DNA from: Impatiens glandulifera | Taxonomy: Eukaryota > Streptophyta > Magnoliopsida > Ericales > Balsaminaceae | DNA length: 64,000 nt | Assembly: GCF_907164915.1 (NCBI RefSeq) | Contig: NC_061862.1 | Location: forward strand, 90,010,846 to 90,074,845 | Direction: 5' to 3' | In this document: positions 33,606 to 45,286 of the stretch, piece after piece | Position numbering within the stretch: position 1 is the first letter of the stretch | Layout of the letters: the number at the start of each line of letters is the position of its first letter | Position numbers and translations under genes: made by a program | The notes under the pieces: model-generated | Told to the model about the DNA's origin: nothing | What the model saw: only the letters and a program-made list of their open reading frames with translations | Database searches by the model: none

Positions 33606-34719
33606 ATTTAGACACAAATATATTGAAGAAGCTAGGTCTAATATTATATTTATTTTATTTTTATTTTTCAAGTGTCTTAAGAAAACTCACATCGCTCTAT
33701 AAAATGGAAACTGACATATTATTTAACATTTTACAAAAAAAAAAAAAAAATTAATAATAAATTAAATAATCATTTAGAATGAGCGGAACAAATACATTTT
33801 TAATGAAGGCTTAACATATCAGCTTTGATTTCGGTCAAGGAAAGAGAAACAGTCCGAGAAAACTTGTGTGGCTGTAAATTTTTGTTGATCTAGAAAATTT
33901 GTTTGGTCTTTGTGTCGGCTCGTTTCTTTTCTTTTTATTTGCTTGTTTTCTCCATCTTCAACAACCTCCCTCTTTTTTTTAGTTTCATCACTAAGTTGTG
34001 TTTTTGCAACTTAGTAACTAAATAAAATAGTATCACCTCTTAAAAAAATATTACATGTAGTATAGTTATGAAATTAATAATTATTTAAACAAAACGATAA
34101 AATCATAATAATATTGCAAAAAATCAAACAAATAAATAAAAATTGATTTGTGCAAAGATTCTTTAAAATTTCAACTGAATATGTCGATTTCATCCCTTGA
34201 ACATCGAAGGATAACTATTGCCGTTATGGTTGATGACATATTTTACTCTAATATGGATGTAGGATAATCAGATACAAATTTTGATTCTTAGTTTTAGCAT
34301 GATACTCAATGTTTTATGACTCATTTTCTCTATATATTTTTGCTTCAAATATTTTAACAGTTGAAAATGTTTTTTTTTAATATCATCCCAAATTCGAACA
34401 AGTTTTGCCCTAAAAAATTTCTAATTATATTGATAAAAATAAAAAAAATAAGTCATTATATGCACAAACTATCTCAAATTTACATTTCTACCCATGTAAG
34501 AAGAAATGTTTAATTTTTACTTGGAACAATAAAAGAAACTATTACACCAAAATAAATTTAAGATATATAAGAAGAAAACCAAATTATAATAAAGAGAAAT
34601 AAAAAAGAGAATGGAATGAAATGTGAACTATTAGTAAACATAACATGACAATGAATAAATTTACCAACTTTTAGCAAGTAAACAGATACAAGGAATAAAG
34701 ATGGGAAAGCGAAGACGTT
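33606..34719. other. AT-rich intergenic DNA
   Basis: No gene or element end recognised. Confidence 0.6.
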
Positions 34720-34969
34720 GAGAGCAGTGACCCCATCATCACATATAAAAAATAAATCACTGTGGAAACAAAATTAATTATCATGTAAAAAGTTAAAAAG
34801 ATAAAATTATGTTCGGGGAGGAGTTATGTTCGGGACAGAATGCTCCCAAACATAATTTTATCTCTATAACTTTTTACATTATAATTATTTTTTTCTCACC
34901 GCAACTTATTTTTTCTATGTAGATGCCAGGTGGGGGTCGTTGTGGAGTCGTTGCCCCAGCGTTGCTCTC
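34720..34969. mobile_element. 250-bp inverted-repeat element
   Basis: The left arm begins GAGAGCAG and ends GATAAAATTATGTTCGGG. The right arm reversed begins GAGAGCAACG and ends GATAAAATTATGTTTGGG, with ATGTAAAAAGTTA shared between. Arms of about 100-115 bp are separated by about 25 bp (GAGGAGTTATGTTCGGGACA). This is a fold-back MITE. Superfamily not assigned. Confidence 0.75.
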
Positions 34970-35057
34970 AAATCAAAATCGTTCTCAAAATCCGCAGAAA
35001 ATGTTAGTCATGAAATTTTCTAAACTATCATGATAAACAAGAAACTCAGAAAGAAAG

Positions 35058-35288
35058 TGTTGGGTGTGAATGCGATTGAAGTTTGACTCAGTTTCTCTTG
35101 TTTATCGATTCCGTTGCACCACTATCTCACCAAAGGCGGCAACCCTTTCTCTAGTGTCCAAACACCACAAAAGAGTTTGACATTTTATTCCCACCAAGAG
35201 AGTAGTATCTATTTATATTATTAGGTCAAGTCCAATAAGTGGGTTACTAGATATTGTGCCACAATGTTGGGCCAACCAATACCCAACA
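35058..35288 (-). repeat. Copia-3 3' LTR
   Basis: It runs TGTTGGGTGTGAATGCG ... ATACCCAACA, 231 bp. The purine-rich AAAAGTGGAGAT (minus strand) sits directly before it. Confidence 0.93.
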
Positions 35289-35409
35289 ATCTCCACTTTT
35301 GGCCCAAAATAGTGCAAAACACAATCACGGAATCACAAGACACATCATCGCCAATTTATTACCACCAAGGCAACAAAAAGAATACCCAAGGTAAACTCGT
35401 GTCATAAAG

Positions 35410-35715
35410 ACCAGAGGCAAGAGCACAAAGCATGAGAAAATCACAAAGATCAAACGCAAGAGCACAAAGCATGCGAAAATCACAAAGATCAAACGCAAGA
35501 GCACAAGCATGCGAATATCATAAAGATCAACCGCAATAGCACCAGCATGCGAAAATCACAAAGATCTAACGCAAGAACACAAAGCATGCGAAAATTACAA
35601 AGATCAAATGCAAGAGCATAAAGCATGCGAAAATTACAAAGATCAAATGCAATAGCACAAAGTATGGGAAAATCACAATGATTGAAGGCAAAATCACAAA
35701 GCATGCCATGTCCAC
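35410..35715 (-). repeat. 39-bp minisatellite between RNase H and the 3' LTR
   Basis: About eight imperfect units of a 39-bp repeat (GCAAGAGCACAAAGCATGCG followed by AAAATCACAAAGATCAAAC on +) fill most of the space between the end of RNase H and the 3' LTR. The period is 13 codons, so open frames read through it, but no protein family is recognised. Confidence 0.93.
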
Positions 35716-35727
35716 AAAGGACGAACC

Positions 35728-37904
35728 TCAAAGAGTTTTCCCTAAGTCAAAGTTTAAAATTCGTTGACATGAAATAAAATTTTCAGCAGGTAAACACTTA
35801 GTACCCATATTAGCAGAATTAAATTCTGAAGGAATTTTCTCTAACTTCACAATGCCCTTTTCAACAATATCTCGAATGTAATGAAACCTAACATCAATGT
35901 GTTTAGTTCTATCATGAAAAACATGATTTTTACACAATTGAATAGCAGATTGACTATCAGAAAACACAACCACATTTTTGTCAAAAAATCCAATTTCAGA
36001 CAAAACAGCCCTAAGCAAATTGCTTCTTTAAAAGCTTTAGTGGCAGCTACATACTCAGATTTTGTAGTAGATAAAGCAACAATGGGTTGAAGTTGAGACT
36101 TCCAACTTATGCAAGAGCCACACAAAGTAAACACATAGGAAGTAGTAGACTTTCTATTATCCCTATCATTAGCATAATTGGAATTCACATAACCAACCAA
36201 CTTAGTACCTACAGAACACTTAGAGAAAGTCAAACCAACATCAACAATGGTTTTTAGATATCTCAAAATTCATTTCAAGCATTCCAATGAGGCACACCAA
36301 GGTTAAACATAAATCTATTCAAGCAATTAACTATATATGCAATATCAAGCCTAGTAATAATCATGAGATACATAACAAACCCTATAACATTAAAATAAGG
36401 CACATTCTTCATTTTAGTTATTTCAGTTTCAATCTTAGGAGACTGATCCTTACTTAATACAAAGTGGGAAGCAAGAGGCACATTCACAGATTTAGCATCA
36501 GACATAGAAAATTTACTAAAAATTTTAGCAACATATGCACTTTGATTCAACAGAAAAGAAAATTTTGTTCCATCTCTAATAATATTCATGCCCAAAATCT
36601 TCTTAGCATCACCTAAATCTTTCATGTCAAAATTTTCACAAAGAGATTTTTGCACATGCATAACAGACTTCAGACATGGGCTAACAATCAACATGTCATC
36701 CACATACAATAAAAGAAATACATGCACAAAGTCTATATTCTTGAAGTAAAAGGCAATGATAAGAAGAACTTCTTTTAAACATCAAAGATTGCATGCACTT
36801 ATCGAACTTGATATTTCATTACCTAGGAGATTGTTTTAAACCATACAATGCTTTTTTTAACAAACAAACACCATTAGGCAACTTGGGGTCAACAAACCCC
36901 TCAAGTTGATGCATATAAATATTGTTATCAAGTTCACCATGTAAGAAAGCATTGGTAACATCTATTTGTTTCAATTACCAATAAAAGTGAGCAACTAAAG
37001 CAAAAATAATTTTAACAGTAGTGAATTTGATAACATGAGCAAAAATTTCAGCATAATCTATTCCCTCATTTTGAGTAAATCCCTTGGCTACTAACTTAGC
37101 CTTGAATCTAACTTTTAAATACTCTTGCTTCACCTTATATAACCACTTGCAATCCACTAAGGAGTAATTATGAGGTTTTGGAACAAGTTTCCAAGTATCA
37201 TTGATTCTTAGGGAATTCATCTCATTATTCAAAGCAACAATTCATTCAATAGAAAACTTAGACCTCAAAGATTTTTTGTAAGAGCTAGGCTCATTATAGT
37301 CTAGGGATTCAAACATGTTAAAAGCAAATTCAGACATATTGAAATCATTCAAATTATCATCCTTAAATCTAGCAGACATTCTAACCGTTCTTCTACTTCT
37401 ATCCCTAGCAAGTTGATAGTCATGCAAATCATCAGACAACTCATTTGAATCAGACAAAACATTTGAATCATGCAAATCATCAATATCATGCTCCACCTCA
37501 TTAGGAACGTTTACATCATGTTCAACAGGTTGATCAACAACTACAGGCGCATGCTCCACCTTATTAGGAGCATCATTAATAGGAGTGGGGAACATAGACA
37601 AACAAGGAAAATCATTCTCATTAAAGACAACATCTCTAATTATCACAATCCTAAGCCTATGTTCACTCCTATCCCAAAGCCTATAACCTTTTACCCCTTT
37701 GGGGTAGCCTAAGAACACACATTTTTTGGACCTAGGCTCCAACTTATCAACCTTTTGATGCACATAGCCAACATAACCAAAAACTTTCAAGTTACTCAAA
37801 TCAAAAGGTTTACCTGAAAACACAAATTCATGATATTTCCCTCCTAAGGGAACACTAAGGGACCTATTTATTAAATAAGCAGTAGTATGCAAAGCATCCC
37901 CCAA
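35728..37904 (-). pseudogene. Copia-3 pol: integrase end, RT and RNase H
   Basis: On the minus strand 37904-37242 holds the end of integrase (LKVFGYVGYVHQKVDKLEPR, KCVFLGYPKGVKGYRLW) and a variable acidic linker. 37232-36975 holds the RT N-terminal motifs (LVDCKWLYKVK, KAKLVAKGFTQNEGIDY). 36727-36275 holds the RT catalytic LLYVDDMLI motif and its C-terminal part. 36266-35728 is RNase H (SWKSQLQPIVALSTTKSEY, then HDRTKHIDVRFHYIRDIVEK). RNase H has VNSNYAND where Copia proteins usually have Asp at the first catalytic position, and it is broken by a frameshift near 36020. The segment between 36975 and 36730 is also broken. YVDD itself is intact. Confidence 0.93.
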
Positions 37905-38964
37905 AACTTCTTAGACAACCCAGATGACGCTAACATAGCTCTCATCCTCTCTAGAAGTGTCCTATTCATCCTCTCAGCAACACCATTCTGTTGTGGTGTG
38001 TACGACACATACATATGTCTTTTAATACCCCAGGTAATACATAAATCATTCATCTGTTTATTACAGAATTCAAGACCACTATATATCCTAAAAGTTTTGA
38101 TTCTCTTACCTGTTTGATTCTCAATCAAAATCTTCCATTCCTTAGATTTTTCAAAAACATAAGACTTATGTTTCAAAAGTAACACCCAAGCTTTCCTAGA
38201 ATAATCATCAATGATGGACATAAAATATTGGTTCCCCCATGTGTAGAAACACTAGAGGGACCCCACACATTAGCATGCAAATATTCAAGGATATCAGTAC
38301 ACTTAGACACGTTTGAGTATGAGATGATGGGAAAACACACCTTATGATGTTTTCCTAGCACACATGATTCACAGAAGGGGATGGGGGACAATTTATCACT
38401 ACCAAAGTGACCACCTTTATGCAAAATTTCTAGACCTTTGTTACTCATGTGACCTAATCTATTATGCCAAAGAACAAATTTATCACCAATCACAGAGTTC
38501 ACAGAGTCACAAGTAGTCTCAGTATGACACACATACAAATTGTTCATTTTTTTAACAGTAAAGATAACAAAAGACCCACGTCAAATTTTCATAACATCTT
38601 TCCCCCACTTTCCCTTCAAACCATCATTCTCAAGAGATGCACAAGACAACAAATTATAACGCAAATCAGGAACATGCCTCACATTCTTCAAAGTAAACAC
38701 AGAACCACAAGAGAACCTTAGGCATACATCACCTATTCCTAACACAATGCAATTTTTCGAATTTACCATAGACACAAAATCATGTTCAATCTCTTTATAG
38801 TTCGAAAACAAATCGCTAAATGGAGTCACATGAAAACTACAACTAGAGTCAACTAGCCAATCAGATTTGTACAAAGAATTAGATAACACAGAGTTCAAGC
38901 TAGCATAATCACATAGATTATTAATCATAAAAATATCACACATATTTCCCTCATAAACAACCAC
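37871..38964 (-). pseudogene. Copia-3 protease and integrase N-terminal part
   Basis: The protease (38964-38581) has LVDSSCSFHVTP where the DSG active-site triad should be, so Gly is replaced by Ser. The integrase zinc finger follows in a frame at 38547-38173 (LWHNRLGHMSNKGLEIL, then PFCESCVLGK). A frameshift near 38220 leads to the core (SIIDDYSRKAWVLLL, then YTPQQNGVAERMNRTL). The second core Asp is lost: the usual D-N-G-x-E-F stretch reads IYSGLEF. Frame breaks join this badly to the downstream pol segment. Confidence 0.9.
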
Positions 38965-39763
38965 ATTAGCATTTTCAACATGCTGATTTCTCTTAGGCTT
39001 AGGACAGTCCTTGATAAAATGACCAGACTCATGACAATTATAACACTTTCTAGCACTAGACCTAGACTTAGATCTGCTTTTACTAGCAGGATGAGATTTC
39101 TTACTAGAACTCTCATTACTGACATTCTTTTGGGCACTCGACCTACCCTAAGATCTACCCCTCACATGCATGACTTCACCACCAGACTGTTTACCCCTCT
39201 TAGAGTGTCTCAAATCTAACTCCTAATCTTAAGACCATTGACAATAATATCAAGAGTGACACTGTCTCTACCATACTTAATGGCAGACTTCAGATCATTA
39301 AAAGAATCAAGAATAACATTCAACAAGACAATGGGGGAATACTCATCAATGTTCTTATCATCACACAACTTAATATCATAAATAAGTTTAGTGAAAACAT
39401 TCAGATTATCTTTAATGTCCTTGGACATATCCAATATAAATTTGAAAAACTTTTCAAGTAAGAAAATTTTATTAGGTAGAGAAGTTTCAGTATAAAGTTC
39501 AGACAAATTATCCCACAAGGTTTTTGCACACTCTAAATTACCAATTTTTCTCATCACAGAATCAGATAAATTCAAGTATATAGAATCACAAGCATTTTCA
39601 TTCATTTCACTATTTTTCTCAACGGTATCAGTAACAACATAAACCTGACTAACAACTTTAAAGTATTTTTTCTGAATCAAAACACATTTCATTTTTGTTT
39701 CTAAATGCTAAAATCAGTTTTTCCGTCAAAAGGAACCATACCATATTGATTAACACCAGACAT
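38965..39763 (-). pseudogene. Copia-3 gag with zinc knuckle
   Basis: The reading starts at 39763 (MSGVNQYGMVPFDGKTDFSI) and meets a stop after 20 codons. It then continues as a UBN2-type gag (39692-39216; CAKTLWDNLSELYTETSLPN). The CCHC knuckle CYNCHESGHFIKDC lies at about 39050-39008 in another frame, so at least one frameshift separates it from the capsid part. Confidence 0.9.
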
Positions 39764-40152
39764 GCTATCAAAAAAATTAAAAGCAATCAACAATCAATTT
39801 GCAGAAATTAATAGAAGGGTTCAAGCTATGATACCTTGTGAAACTCAAATAAAGTTTCGACTTACCCACCCCGCTCAGGGATTTGCTGCTTCGTCTTCTC
39901 AGCAGCGGCACGACGGTGACTTTGATTCACTGCGGTCGCGATAAATGCGACACCGACAACGGTTGAACAGTATATCAATGACTTCTTCTCCAGAGGCGGT
40001 AGTGACTTTCTTCTTCCTCTAGTAACAGCAGAAGCAGAGAATAAAAGCAAGAGGATTAAAGAAGAAACAGAAGACAGATCTACGTTTATTGGTGAAGATA
40101 ACTTATATCCTCCAACCCAATCTCAAACTTCAATTATAAACCCTAAATCCTA
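39764..40152 (-). other. Copia-3 5' leader
   Basis: About 390 bp lies between the primer site and the gag start. A short chance open frame spans part of it. Confidence 0.6.
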
Positions 40153-40164
40153 GCTTTGATACCA
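40153..40164 (-). other. Copia-3 primer-binding site
   Basis: The minus strand reads TGGTATCAAAGC, one base different from the usual TGGTATCAGAGC complementary to initiator Met-tRNA. Confidence 0.85.
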
Positions 40165-40165
40165 T

Positions 40166-40395
40166 TGTTGGGTGTGAATGCGATTGAAGTTTGGCTCAGT
40201 TTCGCTTGTTTATCGATTCTGTTGCACCACTACCTCACCAAAGACGGCAACTCTTTCTCGAGTCTCCAAACACCACAAAGGAGCTTGACCTTTTCTTTCT
40301 ATCAAGAGAGTAGTATCTATTTATATTATTAGATCAAGTCCAACAAATGAGTTACTAGAGATTGGGCCACAATGTTGTGCCAATCAATACCCAGA
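40166..40395 (-). repeat. Copia-3 5' LTR
   Basis: It starts TGTTGGGTGTGAATGCG and ends near ATACCCAGA; the expected final CAACA is altered. About 20-25 differences from the other LTR indicate an old insertion. Confidence 0.92.
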
Positions 40396-40862
40396 ATGAT
40401 TAAAATAAAACTATATATTTTAACATGACATGAAATAGTGAAAGTTACCCAACTGATTTAATGTTAATAAAAGAAGTGTCTAAAACCAGAGTAAGAGTAG
40501 GACATCCATATTCAATTGAGTTTTCTTTAGGAGAATTAAATATCCGTGAATACTTGGCTCATTCTAATGCATATTGTTTTGTGTTTTGGATGTTTGTTCT
40601 CTTTTTGCATTAATATTATATATTTATGTTAATGAAACCTACTTAATTTGTGATACTTTTAACATTACTTAAAAAGTATGTCTTTTCCAATTTCTGATGA
40701 TTTTAACGAGATAATCACATCAACTCGTTGGTAAATATCACATTTACACCCTAACATGTTTTTGTCACTCGTTATTTGCTTTTTTAGTCGCATTGGTCCT
40801 ATAATAGTTTAATAATTATATCACAAAGTCTTGAAAATGATTGTATTGGATCGGCTCTAGTG
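40396..40862. other. Intergenic DNA
   Basis: AT-rich; no features recognised. Confidence 0.6.
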
Positions 40863-41095
40863 TAGGGGCGGAGCCACGTTCAACCAATTACTTGGGCTGT
40901 AGCCCGGGTAGACCAAAACATTTTTATGCATTTGATACTAACGACGGTAAAATACTGTCGTTATTGATAATTTCTCGTCACTAAAGTATAATAGCTACAG
41001 TAAACTTGTTTTATTTTATTGTTTGCTTGATAATAGGATATAATTTTTTAAAACAATTTATCCCAGGTAGCTTTTAAATCCTGACTCCGCCTCTG
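40863..41095. mobile_element. hAT MITE, 233 bp
   Basis: The TIRs are TAGGGGCGGAGCCA on the left and CAGAGGCGGAGTCA (reversed) on the right, matching the plant hAT consensus. The 8-bp flanks CTCTAGTG (40855-40862) and CTCTAAGG (41096-41103) are a diverged target duplication with two mismatches. The 3' end GCTTTTAAATCCTGACTCCG resembles the hAT end at 1047-1083. Confidence 0.88.
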
Positions 41096-41103
41096 CTCTA
41101 AGG

Positions 41104-42137
41104 TAAGGTTATGTAGGTGGCCTAGAACCTCCGGTCCCTCCTACAAGAGTACCCAAAAACAGTAAAATAAAATTAATAATGAGAGATAATTTAGAAGAGG
41201 TAACGACGTAAACAATAATTTGAATGCCCGAAAAAATAATAAAATTTATCTCTCTAATCCCTTTCGGTTATTTCGATGCTACCTATACATGTAGTATATG
41301 TATTCCACTCATAAAATGACACTTATAGACAACATCGAACTAACTCTCCCTCTCCTTATACTTTTCTTTTTTACACTCAATAATATAATGACACCACATT
41401 CTCTCCCACAATTTTTCTCCTTTATTACTCATCTAACCATCTTACCTCTCATTTTAAATACATTTAAAATATTACTCTTTTAATTTTAATTAATTCTATA
41501 AAGTTAACCTGCAAATGCAAAAAAGAAAAATAATAATAAAATAAACATAAAATTACCTAATTAAAATATAATAGTAAAATAGACCAAGAAAATGATTGTA
41601 AAACGGATAGAAAATAGTAGTTATATTGGACAAGATAAATATGTTTTAAATTAGGTACTCTTATTTTACTTCATTTTGAATATATTTATCATTTTACCTC
41701 TAATCTTTTAGTTGATCTTTCAAAGTTATAGGGTATATTAATTTATTAAAAATAATAATAAGATAGAGAGAAAATGAATGATAAAATATACTTAATTTTA
41801 GAAGAATAAGTTAATGAAAATTTCACGACTTGACTCGAAAGATGTTGAAACTAATATTTAAGTAATTAACTATTATCCCTCAAAATATATTAATTAAATT
41901 AAAATCATTGATAAAAAAAAAAAATGTATAGCAATAAAGATGAATAATAACAAGGTAAACAAAACTGTGGTTATACAGAAAAGAAAATGTGGAATGTCTT
42001 TACTCACGATCAAATAAATTGTGGTGGTTAGAAATTTAGCCATGATAATAATAACCGTGGTTATATAGGTTCTTTAACCACAAAATCGTGGTTATAGCCA
42101 AATCACTATATTTTTACTGCAAATTGTTCTTTCACCC
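41104..42137. other. AT-rich intergenic DNA
   Basis: No gene. A small cluster of inverted GTGGTTATA/TAACCAC motifs lies at 41965-42105. Confidence 0.55.
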
Positions 42138-43145
42138 CTTCTGACATTCTCACCGATCCCACTCCTCACTCACTTCCTAAAATTACTTATTTATCCCTAT
42201 CACTTTTATATATTTATCTTTCTTATTTATTTACTTTATTTATTTAAATTAATTTTATCTATTTAATTTAATTATTATATTTTTCTTATTCATTAAATTT
42301 AATTAATTATTTTCTAATATATTTTTTTTATTTTTTATTTTATTTATTTTATATTTTTTATATCGATTTTCGAATATTTATTTTTGTTTTTTATTTCGGT
42401 TAAGAATTATTTTTTATTTAAAAAAAATATGAATTCATTCCATTTACGTTAAATCTTATTTGTTATAATCTTTTTAGTTATAAATAACTATAAATGAAAA
42501 TATTAATAATATTACCGTATATATTATTAAGTAAAATATTATATTTAATTTGATTAATTATTAATATATAATATTTTAAAGACTTATTATAGATAATTTT
42601 ATTTATAAATAAAAAATTTAAATCATTCAACTATTTTTTTTATAAGTATTTAAATATATATATAATTAATATAATAAAGAGAAGTGATAGAGAGAGAAAA
42701 TTTGGTGAGGGAATTTAGTGAGAGAATGACTTGACAATTGGAAAATGTAAAAGTGAGAGGAAAGTGAGAAAATAGAGAAATTATTTGATTTTTTAAGCGA
42801 ATAAGATTATGCCAAGTCATTCCCTCATCTAATTATTTCTCTATAATAAAATATTAAATATTTATATTTTATTAAATTAGACATTTTAATATTTTATATA
42901 TTTTAAATAATTATAATATAAAAATAATAATATTTTATATTTTTAATTAAATAAATAAATAAAATAGAACAAAATATATTAAAAATTATTTAATTAATTA
43001 TATTTAATAATAAGAAAAACTTAATAATTAAATAAAATAAAAAAAAGTAAAAAAAGTAAAAAAAAAATGTGAATATATAAATTTGTAAGAATAAATAGAT
43101 AATTTTAAGGGAGTGAGAAGTGGGCGTGGGGATGTCAGATGGATT
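42138..43145. mobile_element. Inverted-repeat element, about 1 kb
   Basis: The left arm starting CTTCTGACATTCTCACC and running through CACTCACTTCCTAAAATTA matches the reversed right arm (ATCTGACATCCCCACG, CACTCCCTTAAAATTA). AT-rich extensions continue the inverted similarity for roughly 200 bp. A smaller MITE sits inside at 42679-42842. Boundaries are approximate. Confidence 0.6.
42679..42842. mobile_element. GAGGAGTGATAG-family MITE, copy 1
   Basis: It starts AGAGAAGTGATAGAGAGAG and, reversed, ends AGAGAAATAATTAGATGAGG. The flanks share ATAATAA. It matches the two copies at 47647-47997, including GGAAAATGTAAAAGTGAG and GCGAATAAGATTATGCCA. Confidence 0.8.
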
Positions 43146-44102
43146 GAGAAAAGCTGCCTATAATTATAGTTTTTACATTTCTTAAATACATATTACCTCA
43201 CCTCAATCCATTTTTTTTCATTGTTTTTTTTATTATGTAAGAAGACCCACCCAGCCGTAACTTCCATTTCCCACATGAAAATTCAAATTCAACTTATATA
43301 TTATTAAAATCGTTTTATAATTTATTTATAAATTATTTAAACTTTAACTGATTTTAATTATAAATATTATAAAATATTTTAATAAATTATTAATAATTAA
43401 CTATTCAATCAATAAAAAAAGTGACACAATTATTATTAAATTTAAACTTAGTTTAATTATTAGCATTTTTATTAGTCAAATTTTCAATTATTATTTTATT
43501 AATTATTTTTTCAGTTATTTGTTTTTTATAAATTCATTCTTCAACTATTTTTTTTTTCTTTTTCATGTGATTGAAAATGGGGGCTTAAAAGTGTGCTATA
43601 GTAAAATATCATACACTTACCAATTAGGTAGATCAAGTAAACAAATATGATTATTTATTAATAACTAACAAAATTTAAAATTTAATTTTAAATAGTTTGT
43701 AAATATAAAATTAAATATTTTATATAGATAGTAAAACTTATTATATTATAAATAGAAAATATATTTTTAATAAGAGGTAAGTTGAATTTTAATGATTAAG
43801 AGAAAAGATGTGAAATTATTTAAGAAAAAGATTTGTATTTAAAAAGAGAGAGACAAGTTAACACCTATATTTAATTATTTATAAGACTAAATTAATTAAT
43901 TTTAATAATATCTAGATAAAATTTTAATAATATTTTAATGATCCTCTCATCCAAAAGTAGCATGAATAGGAAACAACCAACAAATGATGATATACATCCC
44001 AAACAAACTAAAGCAAAAAAAAAAAAAAAACTAATTTAAAATGAGAAAAGAACCCGGTTTTTGAATGGATCCAACGGCCAATCACATCTCCGTCGTCGCG
44101 CG
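43146..44102. other. AT-rich upstream region of the SNARE gene
   Basis: No exon with Habc-type coding is visible. The last 60 bp before the ATG are GC-richer and probably the 5' leader. An in-frame TAA lies near 44035. Confidence 0.55.
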
Positions 44103-44656
44103 ATGAAGTATTTCAATGCCCTCCGGCAACAGATTGTGAATGAATACTGTCAGATTGACGAACGTCGGTATGTATGTCTAAATCTAAATCTAAATCAAAA
44201 CCCAAATCTAAATATCATTTTATATGTATGAAATGAATACAAATTTCTAATAGTAGATACAAAACATTGATCGGAGAGAATGCTGACGAGGCGGCGACGG
44301 CGATGGCCGAGAAACTAATAGATGTTTGCGAGAGCGAGGAGTTTCTGCAGAAAGGGATATTGGATACGATGGCGGAGATTGAGGAGAGAAACGAAGGGTC
44401 GAAGGAGATGGAAAGGGATTTGAACGAGCTGCATCGAGTTTTTGATGAGATGGCGGTTATGGTGAAGAATCAGGGAGAAGAGATCGATGAGATTGAGAAT
44501 CAAGTGAAGCGATTCAGTTCATTTGTAAGAGGAGGAATTGATCAGATATTGGCACGTAAGTATTATCAGAAGAATTCTCGCAAATGGAACTGCTTCGTTA
44601 TTATCTTCCTCCTTCTACTACTTATCATTCTCTTTGCCGTTTTATTTATGGTCTAA
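44103..44656 (+). CDS. Habc-less Qa-SNARE (SYP1-type syntaxin), two exons
   Basis: Exons 44103-44167 and 44257-44656, with a GT-AG intron of 89 bp, encode 154 residues. Residues 1-33 match the end of the third regulatory helix and the ERRYKTLIGENADE segment that in plant SYP1 syntaxins precedes the SNARE motif. Residues 57-118 are the Qa-SNARE coiled coil (ILDTMAEIEERNEGSKEMER, ELHRVFDEMAVMVKNQGEEI), with Gln94 at the ionic zero layer. Residues 134-154 are a hydrophobic tail anchor ending at the stop. Plant syntaxins are about 300 residues, so the N-terminal half is missing, and about seven residues of the linker before the SNARE helix are also absent. The start is chosen because an in-frame stop lies 65 bp upstream and no good acceptor site intervenes. 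It would act in vesicle fusion, at the plasma membrane or cell plate by family. The frame and intron are intact, so it may be expressed; alternatively it is a young truncated copy. Confidence 0.85.
44168..44256 (+). other. Intron of the SNARE gene
   Basis: It begins GTATGT and ends TAGTAG. It includes four TCTAAA repeats. Splicing here joins the two reading frames exactly (CG|A codon). Confidence 0.85.
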
Positions 44657-44859
44657 ACGTCAAAGAATAACGTCCGCCTTCTGCCCCCAACCGGTTCATA
44701 GGATCTGTATTTGTTCAGGGAAAAGGGTATTGCACTGTTAGATGAAAAATATTTATGTAATTCTGTAAAAAAAAAAAATATTGTTATATTTTTAATTATA
44801 TTTATTTGATTCGGTTGTGAAATGGAACATACACACAACTTTTATTATTATAACGGGGT

Positions 44860-45286
44860 GCGTGAGATGACGTGAGCAATAAAGAACAACACTAATTTTA
44901 ACGTGGTTCACCAATATAAAACTTGGCTATGTCACCAGAAATAGAGAATTTTATTAGGAGATTAGAACAGAGATTACAACAGTACAGACTAGGGTTATGA
45001 CACGAATTTATATAACACTCGGTCCTCCGAAACCCTAACAAATATAAAACAGAGATTGGAAACGATGCTCTCAAGGCAAAGACTTCAACTTTCTGAAGTG
45101 CCCGACTGCACCTTTAAATAATCTTCAACTAGGTCAACACAATATTTTAGCAAATAATCTCCAAAATATTATCACAATACTTTTCTAGTTATATTACCAT
45201 AACAAAATATCATATTTTTTTTTGTGTTAATCTTATTTTCTTAAATCAAGATTACACACCAAAAACATATATTTTTCTTTTGTTCA
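44860..45286 (-). repeat. LTR remnant (3' LTR-like)
   Basis: On the minus strand the block starts TGAACAAAAG directly after the purine tract GAGGAAGGAGAATAT. It has a TATATAAATT box near 45007-45016 and AATAAAA near 44949-44955, and ends in a GTGAACCACG-containing region. This is the order expected of an LTR, but only one copy is in the window and no internal domains adjoin. The left limit is approximate. Confidence 0.55.

Larger units (their letters stand above)
35058..40395 (-). mobile_element. Copia LTR retrotransposon 3 (structurally complete, decayed)
   Basis: The element is 5.34 kb, with 230-bp LTRs at 35058-35288 and 40166-40395. All Copia domains are present in order on the minus strand: gag, zinc knuckle, protease, integrase, RT, RNase H. 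The primer site lies next to the right LTR and a purine tract next to the left one. Every domain carries frame breaks or active-site changes, so the copy is dead. I could not confirm a target duplication (GAAAG on the left, GAATG or ATGAT on the right, depending on the LTR end). Confidence 0.95.

Noticed and set aside
35325..35731. CRISPR-like look of the 39-bp repeats
   Set aside because: Units are contiguous with no spacers, degenerate, and inside a plant Copia element; this is a minisatellite.
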